From assembly GCA_913777025.1 (NCBI GenBank), contig CAJYQM010000322.1, forward strand, positions 1-50,422: a DNA stretch of 50,422 nucleotides. Direction: 5' to 3'. The notes under the pieces were generated by a model that made no database searches, had not been told where the DNA came from, and saw only the letters and a program-made list of their open reading frames with translations. This DNA is from an uncultured Massilia sp. GTDB lineage: Bacteria; Pseudomonadota; Gammaproteobacteria; Burkholderiales; Burkholderiaceae_D. Each line of letters begins with the position of its first letter. The stretch's first letter is position 1. Shown here piece after piece: positions 44,790 through 50,422 of the stretch. The position numbers and the translations under genes are program-made.

Positions 44790-47558
44790 TCAGAACGTGT
44801 AACGCGCGCCCACCTTGAAGTAGCGGCCGATCGCGCCGCTGGCGTCCATCGGGTTGAAGCTCATGCCGCCGTAGGTCAGCGGATCGAGCGGAGCAACCTT
44901 GTCGAACAGGTTCTGGATCGAACCGTACAGCTGCAACTGCGGCGAGACCTGGTAACGGGCCGACAGGTCGATCGTGGTGAACGACGCCAGGCGGCAGTTA
45001 CCCGGGGCGTCCGAACCGTTGGCGAACTGCGAGGCGCACTTGTCGCCGGCGAAGTACGTGTTCTGCATGTCGGCGCGGTAGTTCGCGGTCGCGGTCACGT
45101 TCAGGCCGTTGCGGTCCCACGAAGCGGTGGCGCTGATCTTGTCCTTCGGCGTGCCGGCGCAGTTCGAGGTGTCGCAGTTGCCGTGGGTGCCGGCGTACTG
45201 GAAGCGCGTGCCGTTCTGCTCGGCGCGCACCCAGGAGGCGACGTGGGTCCAGGTCAGCCCCACCACGCCACGGCCCATGTCGCCCAGCGGGATGCGCTGC
45301 TTGATGTCGAGGTCGATACCCTTGACTTCGGTGTAGCTCGAGTTCTGGTACGGCGCCTTCGACAGCAGCAGGGTACCGGTGTTCGGGCGCGCCACGCCGT
45401 TCACGACCAGGTTGTTGTCGTTGCGGATGGCGGTCGGCAGCGCGGCGGCTTCGACGTAGGACAGCGGGTTGATCTCGTTGCTGCGCTTGATCTTCCAGGC
45501 GTCCAGCGACAGGCTGGTGTACTGCAGCGGATCCCAGACCATGCCCAGGGTGGCGCCCTTCGAGGTTTCCGGCTGCAGGGCCGGGTTGCCGACCTTGACC
45601 GCGCCGATCGAGATCGCGCAATCGGCCTGGGTGGCGCCGCCGGCGGCCGGGACGCCGCCCGGGCAGCGCACCGGGTCACGCACCGAGGAGCTGCCGGTGC
45701 TCTGGCTGGAGAGGCTCGCTTCGGCAGGGCCCGGGGCGCGGAAGCCTTCCGAATAGGTGCCGCGCAGCGCGAAGGTCTTCAGCGGGGTCCACTTGGCGCC
45801 GACCTTTGGCGTGGTCGACGAGAAGTTCTTGTACTTGTCGTAGCGCAGTGCGGCGCTCAGCTCGACGGTCTTGAGGACCGGCGCGGCCAGTTCGACGAAC
45901 ACGGCCGAGATGTTCTGCGAACCCATGGCCGCCACGTAGGAGGCGTTGATCGAGCCGTCCGAGGTACCCGACAGCGACGGGTTGTCCAGCTTCTCGCGGC
46001 GGTGCTCGGCGCCGACCGCCACGCCCAGCGCACCGCCCGGCAGCTGCATCAGCTCGCGCGAGGCCCTGAAGTCGATGATGTCGAGCTTGGTGCTGGAATC
46101 GGAGGTGGCGTTGGTCACCATCGCCGCGTACAGCGAGGCCGGGTTGCGGTTGGCCTGGGTGCCGATGTAGTACGGGAACAGCGAGCTGGCCGGGTTGCCC
46201 AGTGCCTGCTGCAGCACCCGCATGTTGATCATGTTGCTGTAGTCCAGGTGCAGCGAGGACTGCGAATGCAGGTAGGCGGTGTCGAAGTCCCAGCCGAAGC
46301 GCTGGCCCTTGATGCCGACGACGAAGCGGTTGAAGGCGTTGTCGACCGAGCGGGTGCTGGGGCCGACGTCGAACATCGAGTAGCGCAGGCGCACGTCGGC
46401 GCCGTACGGGTTCTGCGGATGGCGCGCCGACATCAGGATGGTGTTGCCATAGTTGATCACGCCGGTCGGGCTGGCGGCGTTCGGCGGGAAGGCGACGGTG
46501 GAGCTGGTGGCCGGCGGGGTCAGCGTGAACGAGGTGTCGCGCTTGGAGTAGCCGGCTTCGGCGTACAGCTGCAGGTCGCCGTCCAGGTTCTTGGTGAAGC
46601 GGGTGTAGAAGTTGACGCCGCCGATTTCCGGCATCATCGAGCGGAACTGGTCCTGGTACCACAGGCAGCCGCCGGCCGGGTCCTGGGCCGTGGTCACCGA
46701 GAATTGCGAGCAGCCCGGCAGGGACACGTAGTTGTTGGTGCGCGGATCGCGCAGCGCGCCGGCCGGGGTCGGGCTGGACGCGCCCGGGGTGATGTAGCCC
46801 GCCGCGAACTGGGTGTTGGCGGCATAGCCCCATGGGCGGATGTCGCCGTGGCCGATCCAGTCGCGGTCGGCGCGGTCGCGGGCCTTGACTTCCTTGTTGC
46901 TGAAGGACTCGAGGTTGATCATCCAGTTGTAGCCGTCCTCCTCCAGGCGGCCGGTGCCCCAGGTCAGCGAGCCCTTGGCCATCTTGGCGTCGCGGTCGCC
47001 CGAGATGCCGGCTTCGGCCTTCATGGTCAGGCCGGTGAAGTCCTTGCGCAGGATGATGTTGACCACGCCGGCGATCGCGTCGGCGCCGTACAGCGAGGAG
47101 GCGCCGTCCTTCAGGATCTCGATGCGCTCGACCGCTTCCATCGGTACCGTGGAGAGGTCGGTGAAGCTCTTCTGGCCGTCGTCGGCACGCGCGAACGGCG
47201 CCATGCGGCGGCCATTCAGCAGCACCAGGGTCGAGGTCGCGCCCAGGCCGCGCAGCGAGATCGCGGTCGAACCGGCGGCGAAACCGTTGCCGAAGCCGGT
47301 CGGCAGCGAGCCGGCGCCGTCGGCGGTCAGGGTCTGCAGGTATTCGGCGACGGTGCCCTTGCCCGACTTGGCCAGGTCTTCGCGGGTGACGGTCTGGATC
47401 GGGGAAGCGGTTTCGGTGCTGGCGCGCTTGATGCTGGAGCCGGTGATTTCAACGCGCTGGACGGCGCCCTGGGACTCCTGGGCCATCGCGGGCGCACCCA
47501 GCGCCACGTAGGCGAGGGCGAGCGAGACGGCTTGGGCGACTGCTTTCTTCTGATGCAT
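44790..47558 (-). CDS. TonB-dependent outer-membrane receptor H
   Basis: A 922-residue paralogue of receptor G. The signal peptide ends near residue 26 (GAPAMA/QES), then RVEITGSSIKRASTETASPI. The plug has GFGNGFAAGSTAISLRGLGATSTLVLLNGRRMAPF and IEILKDGASSLYGADAIAGVVNIILRK; the barrel has GTYSEGFRAPGPAEA. It shares with G the cysteine loops GTHGNCDTSNC and KCASQFANGSDAPGNC and the end GSIQNLFDKVAPLDPLTYGG. It finishes normally in ARYTF. The frame is open to 47609, but ATG 47558 has TAGGAG six bases upstream and starts a proper signal peptide. It is divergent from the ABC importer operon; a role in taking up that importer's substrate across the outer membrane is possible but unproven. Confidence 0.92.
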   Translation of the reverse strand: MHQKKAVAQAVSLALAYVALGAPAMAQESQGAVQRVEITGSSIKRASTETASPIQTVTREDLAKSGKGTVAEYLQTLTADGAGSLPTGFGNGFAAGSTAISLRGLGATSTLVLLNGRRMAPFARADDGQKSFTDLSTVPMEAVERIEILKDGASSLYGADAIAGVVNIILRKDFTGLTMKAEAGISGDRDAKMAKGSLTWGTGRLEEDGYNWMINLESFSNKEVKARDRADRDWIGHGDIRPWGYAANTQFAAGYITPGASSPTPAGALRDPRTNNYVSLPGCSQFSVTTAQDPAGGCLWYQDQFRSMMPEIGGVNFYTRFTKNLDGDLQLYAEAGYSKRDTSFTLTPPATSSTVAFPPNAASPTGVINYGNTILMSARHPQNPYGADVRLRYSMFDVGPSTRSVDNAFNRFVVGIKGQRFGWDFDTAYLHSQSSLHLDYSNMINMRVLQQALGNPASSLFPYYIGTQANRNPASLYAAMVTNATSDSSTKLDIIDFRASRELMQLPGGALGVAVGAEHRREKLDNPSLSGTSDGSINASYVAAMGSQNISAVFVELAAPVLKTVELSAALRYDKYKNFSSTTPKVGAKWTPLKTFALRGTYSEGFRAPGPAEASLSSQSTGSSSVRDPVRCPGGVPAAGGATQADCAISIGAVKVGNPALQPETSKGATLGMVWDPLQYTSLSLDAWKIKRSNEINPLSYVEAAALPTAIRNDNNLVVNGVARPNTGTLLLSKAPYQNSSYTEVKGIDLDIKQRIPLGDMGRGVVGLTWTHVASWVRAEQNGTRFQYAGTHGNCDTSNCAGTPKDKISATASWDRNGLNVTATANYRADMQNTYFAGDKCASQFANGSDAPGNCRLASFTTIDLSARYQVSPQLQLYGSIQNLFDKVAPLDPLTYGGMSFNPMDASGAIGRYFKVGARYTF

Positions 47559-47859
47559 TGCTACTCCTAAAGGAACTACGGGAAACTTCAGGGGGCACAG
47601 GCTACACATCGGGACTTCCCATTAATCCGGCATACAAGGCATGCATATGCCGGATATGGATTGGGTCAAATGTAGTCTCTCTCGATTTTTTAAAAAAAGA
47701 ATGAAATTCTTTTGCGGAACATCAAATCACCAAGGGCTGATTCCTGTCAACAGAGCAATAATGTAATTGTGTGTAATTACAACATTTATTCATAATAAGT
47801 ACGCGCCGCCGGTCTTGTTTTTGCAGCCCGGCAAGGCAAATCTAGTCTATAGTGCCTGG
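47559..47859. promoter_or_regulatory. Divergent region between receptor H and the ABC operon
   Basis: This 301-base region holds the inverted repeat CCGGCATA-N11-TATGCCGG (47627-47634 and 47646-47653), with ATGCATAT inside it (47641-47648), about 70 bases before the receptor H start. It also holds GTAATT-GTGTGT-AATTAC (47763-47780), nearly the same site as upstream of receptor E. TATAGT at 47848-47853 is a -10-like hexamer seven bases before the ABC permease ATG. No gene is seen. Confidence 0.45.
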
Positions 47860-48798
47860 ATGCTTGCTTATATCCTGCGCCGCCTGTGGCAGATGCTGCC
47901 GACCATGGCGGGCGTCGTCGTGCTGGTGTTCCTGCTGTTCAACTGGGTCGGCGGCGACCCGTCCTACTTGTTGGCCGGCAAGATGGCGGACGCGCGCGCG
48001 ATCGCCAACATCCGCGCCCAGCTCGGGCTGGACCAGCCCTGGACCGTCCAGCTGTGGATCTTCGTCAAGCAGATCCTCACCTTCGATTTCGGCAATGCCT
48101 GGAGCACCGGCGAGCCGGTCTCGCACATCATCACGAGCCGGCTCGGGCCTTCGCTCACCGTGCTGGTGCCGCTGACGGTGCTGGAAACGGTCTCCGGCAT
48201 CGCGCTGGCGCTGGCCATCGCCTTCGTGCGCGGCTCGCTCACCGACCGCCTGGTGATGGTGGCCTGCACGGTCGGCATGTCGATCTCGATCCTGGTCTAC
48301 ATCATCGTGTTCCAGTACGGCCTGGCCTACAAACTCGGGCTGTTCCCGGTGCAGGGCTGGGGCGAGCACTTTAGCGAGAACCTGCTGCGCTACGCGGCCC
48401 TGCCGATCCTGATCGGCCTGGCCGTGTCGATCGCGCCGACGCTGCGCCTGTTCCGCAGTTTCGTGCTGGACGAGGCCAACCAGGACTACGTGCGCACCGC
48501 GCGCGCCAAGGGTCTGTCCGAGCGCCGCATCGTCTGGGTGCACGTGCTGCGCAACGCCGCGATCCCGATCATCACCTACGTCATGGCCAACCTGCCGGCG
48601 CTCCTGATCGGCGCTTTCCTCCTGGAGCGCTTCTTCGGCATCCCGGGCATCGGGCGCGAAGTGATCCTGGCGGTGGAACGCAGCGACTTCCCCGTCATCA
48701 AGGCGGTCACGGTCTACGTCGCCGCGGCCACGATGGTGTTCAACCTGCTGGCCGACCTGATGTACCAGGCGGTCGATCCGCGGGTGCAGCTGAAATGA
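47860..48798 (+). CDS. Peptide-type ABC transporter permease (DppB/OppB-like)
   Basis: A 312-residue inner-membrane permease of the binding-protein-dependent 'peptide/nickel' family. The N-terminus LAYILRRLWQMLPTMAGVVVLVFLLF is the family's first helix, followed by the periplasmic loop DPSYLLAGKMADARAIANIRAQLGLDQPW. About six helices are visible. The EAA loop is in DYVRTARAKGLSERRIVWVHVLRNAAIPI, which contacts the ATPase. The upstream frame to 47767 is open, but translation from ATG 47860 gives the normal start; there is no clear ribosome-binding site. Its stop overlaps the next gene by four bases (ATGA). No binding-protein gene precedes it in the window. Substrate is probably a peptide-like molecule, by family only. 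Confidence 0.92.
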   Translation: MLAYILRRLWQMLPTMAGVVVLVFLLFNWVGGDPSYLLAGKMADARAIANIRAQLGLDQPWTVQLWIFVKQILTFDFGNAWSTGEPVSHIITSRLGPSLTVLVPLTVLETVSGIALALAIAFVRGSLTDRLVMVACTVGMSISILVYIIVFQYGLAYKLGLFPVQGWGEHFSENLLRYAALPILIGLAVSIAPTLRLFRSFVLDEANQDYVRTARAKGLSERRIVWVHVLRNAAIPIITYVMANLPALLIGAFLLERFFGIPGIGREVILAVERSDFPVIKAVTVYVAAATMVFNLLADLMYQAVDPRVQLK

Positions 48799-49841
48799 GC
48801 GCGCCGGTGCCCCTGCATGCGGCGGGTCATGCCAGTGCGCATGCCGCCTCGCCCGGCCTGTGGGCCCTGGCCTGGCGCCGCCTGCGCGCGGACCGGGTGG
48901 CGATGGCCGCGCTGGCGGTGGTGCTGCTGTTCCTGCTGTCGGTGCTGCTGTCCGCCACCGGCCTGGTGGCCGCCGACTGGGAAGACGAGGTGGCGGTCAA
49001 CTACGCCCCGCCGAGCTTTGTCGGGCCGGATCCTTCGCTGGCGGCGCTGTCGCAGCCTGCGCGTCCAGCGCCGCCGAATGCCTTCGATCCGCTGGCTGGC
49101 GAGCTGGCCGAGCTGAAAACCGGGCTGGCGCGCCAGGGCGGGGCGGCGCAGGTGGTGAAAGCCGCCACGCTGCCGTTCGGGGCCGACAAATGGGGCCACG
49201 ACATCGTCAGGAAGACCATCAAGGGTGGCCAGACCTCGATCGTGGTCGGCCTGGTGGCAGCGCTGGTCGCGGTGGCGCTGGGAACGCTGTTCGGCGCGCT
49301 GGCCGGCTTCTACGGCGGCATCGTCGACGACCTGTTCAACTGGTTCTACAACGTGTTCACCTCGATCCCTTCGATCCTGATGATCCTGACCGTGGCCGCG
49401 GTGCTGCAGACCAAGGGCGTGCTGAACATCGTGCTGATCCTGGGCCTGACCGGCTGGACCGGCCCGTTCCGCCTGATCCGCGCCGAATACATCAAGCACA
49501 AGGCGCGCGAATACGTCATGGCGGCCGACGCCATCGGCGCCTCGAACTGGCGCAAGATGTTCGTGCACATCTTCCCGAACGTCTCGCACGTGGCGCTGGT
49601 GCAGATGTCGATCCTGGTGGTGGGCTTCATCAAGGCCGAAGTCATCCTGTCCTTCCTCGGCTTCGGCGTGCCGGTGGGCGTGGTGTCCTGGGGCAGCATG
49701 CTGAACGAGGCCCAGAGTGAACTCATCCTGGGCAAGTGGTGGCAGCTTGCGGCGGCGGCCAGCGCGATGGCGCTGCTGGTGACGGCGTTTTCCCTGTTTG
49801 CCGATGCCTTGCGCGATGCGCTGGACCCGAAGCTGAAATGA
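48795..49841 (+). CDS. Peptide-type ABC transporter permease (DppC/OppC-like)
   Basis: A 348-residue permease, partner of the preceding one. The N-terminal cytoplasmic segment and first helix (RRLRADRVAMAALAVVLLFLLSVLL) are typical. The periplasmic stretch before the second helix is about 100 residues, longer than usual, and includes a charged, Pro/Ala-rich insert (about residues 75-125) before the conserved PFGADKWGHDIVRKTIKGGQTSIVVGL. The EAA loop is REYVMAADAIGASNWRKMFVHIFPN. Further motifs are SFLGFGVPVGVVSWGSML and the C-terminal FADALRDALDPKLK. It starts within the ATGA overlap with the upstream permease and overlaps, by ATGA, an out-of-frame ATG ahead of the ATPase. The long loop may dock an unusual binding protein; that is speculation. 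Confidence 0.92.
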   Translation: MSAPVPLHAAGHASAHAASPGLWALAWRRLRADRVAMAALAVVLLFLLSVLLSATGLVAADWEDEVAVNYAPPSFVGPDPSLAALSQPARPAPPNAFDPLAGELAELKTGLARQGGAAQVVKAATLPFGADKWGHDIVRKTIKGGQTSIVVGLVAALVAVALGTLFGALAGFYGGIVDDLFNWFYNVFTSIPSILMILTVAAVLQTKGVLNIVLILGLTGWTGPFRLIRAEYIKHKAREYVMAADAIGASNWRKMFVHIFPNVSHVALVQMSILVVGFIKAEVILSFLGFGVPVGVVSWGSMLNEAQSELILGKWWQLAAAASAMALLVTAFSLFADALRDALDPKLK

Positions 49842-49866
49842 ACGCCGATCAAAATGAACGCAGATC
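49838..49866 (+). repeat. 16-bp tandem duplication at the ATPase gene start
   Basis: ATGAACGCCGATC (49838-49850) and ATGAACGCAGATC (49854-49866) match at 12 of 13 positions, 16 bases apart. The first ATG overlaps the upstream stop as ATGA but is out of frame with the ATPase and ends after 12 codons; the second ATG opens the real reading frame. Confidence 0.7.
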
Positions 49867-50422
49867 ATCTCCTTGAAGTGCGCAACCTGCGCATCGCCTT
49901 CCGCCTCGACAAGACATCGACCTTCGAGGCCGTGAAAGGCATCTCGTTCAGCGTGCCGCGTGACGCCACCGTGGCGCTGGTGGGCGAATCGGGCAGCGGC
50001 AAGTCGGTCAGTTCGCTGGCCGTCATGGGCCTGCTGCCGCCGGACACCACGATCGTCCACCCCGGTTCCACGGTCCGCTTCGACGGGCGCGAGCTGCTTG
50101 GCCTGCCCATCGCCGAGCGGCGCAAGCTATGCGGCAAGGACATTGCCATGGTCTTCCAGGAACCGATGTCCTCGCTGAACCCGGTGTTCACGGTCGGCTA
50201 CCAGATCGGCGAGGTGCTGCGCCTGCACATGGGGATGGACAAGCGCCAGGCGCGCGCGCGCACGCTCGCGCTGCTGGAAGAAGTCGGCATCCCCGACCCG
50301 GCCAACAAGATCGACGCCTACCCGAGCCAGATGTCGGGCGGCCAGCAGCAGCGCGTGATGATCGCGATGGCGATCGCCTGCGAACCCAAGCTCCTGATCG
50401 CCGACGAGCCGACCACGGCGCT
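49854..50422 (+). CDS. Peptide-type ABC transporter ATP-binding protein (DppD/OppD-like), partial
   Basis: The first 189 codons of an ATPase that continues past the right edge. Visible motifs: Walker A GESGSGKS, the Q-loop region [20 protein letters not shown] (characteristic of the peptide/nickel importer ATPases), the signature [15 protein letters not shown], and Walker [11 protein letters not shown] at the very end. It would power the two permeases just upstream. The frame begins at the second of two near-identical ATG segments; the first is in another frame. Whether it is a single OppD-type protein or a fused YejF/GsiA-type double ATPase cannot be told from this part. Confidence 0.93.
   Translation, partial: MNADHLLEVRNLRIAFRLDKTSTFEAVKGISFSVPRDATVALVGESGSGKSVSSLAVMGLLPPDTTIVHPGSTVRFDGRELLGLPIAERRKLCGKDIAMVFQEPMSSLNPVFTVGYQIGEVLRLHMGMDKRQARARTLALLEEVGIPDPANKIDAYPSQMSGGQQQRVMIAMAIACEPKLLIADEPTTA

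Noticed and set aside
44745-47570. 941-residue plus-strand frame antisense to receptor H
   Set aside because: Same reason: it covers the whole receptor and has no family features.

Overview
The window is a high-GC chromosomal segment. Its gene content (many TonB-dependent receptors, the glnE-yhdP-nitrilase-tldD-aroG neighbourhood, and long antisense open frames from strong GC codon bias) suggests a betaproteobacterium of the Oxalobacteraceae, probably Massilia-like. This is an inference; there is no rRNA gene here to confirm it.

Layout. 1-289: end of a CorA magnesium channel. 667-3420: TonB receptor A. 3482-7429 (minus): BrkB/YihY membrane protein, then a two-gene unit of an FAD oxidoreductase and an RhtA-type exporter. 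8045-14767: tandem Oar-like receptors B and C. 15001-16494: a SEL1-repeat exported protein converging on rsmE. 16618-19722: transketolase and GAPDH. 20065-22947: receptor D. 23025-23792 (minus): methionine aminopeptidase. 23895-30244 (minus): tandem receptors E and F. 30459-33227 (minus): glnE. 33417-40123: yhdP, a nitrilase-family amidase and tldD. 40203-43088 (minus): receptor G. 43323-44621: aroG with its own regulatory leader. 44790-47558 (minus): receptor H, a paralogue of G. 47860 to the right edge: a peptide-type ABC importer operon (two permeases and a partial ATPase).

Two themes stand out. First, eight outer-membrane receptors sit as single genes or tandem pairs between housekeeping genes. 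None has a neighbouring tonB/exbBD, sigma/anti-sigma pair or catabolic cluster. Most have their own terminator and a long AT-rich upstream region, and several of those regions carry short shared palindromes that could be operators. Second, aroG (DAHP synthase, the entry to aromatic amino acid synthesis) is preceded by what looks like a complete transcription attenuator. It has an extended -10 promoter, a 22-codon leader ORF with seven aromatic codons in a row of eight, mutually exclusive 1:2, 2:3 and 3:4 pairings, and a strong intrinsic terminator before the aroG ribosome-binding site. This is the most interesting find in the window.

Other items are a REP-like inverted doublet after the nitrilase gene that contains that gene's stop codon, a similar stop-overlapping remnant after corA, and three genes with unusual start regions (an apparent ATG-to-ACG change, a TTG start overlapped by a three-codon ORF, and a 16-bp duplication that moved the ABC ATPase start). 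I saw no tRNA, rRNA, CRISPR array, insertion sequence or prophage.
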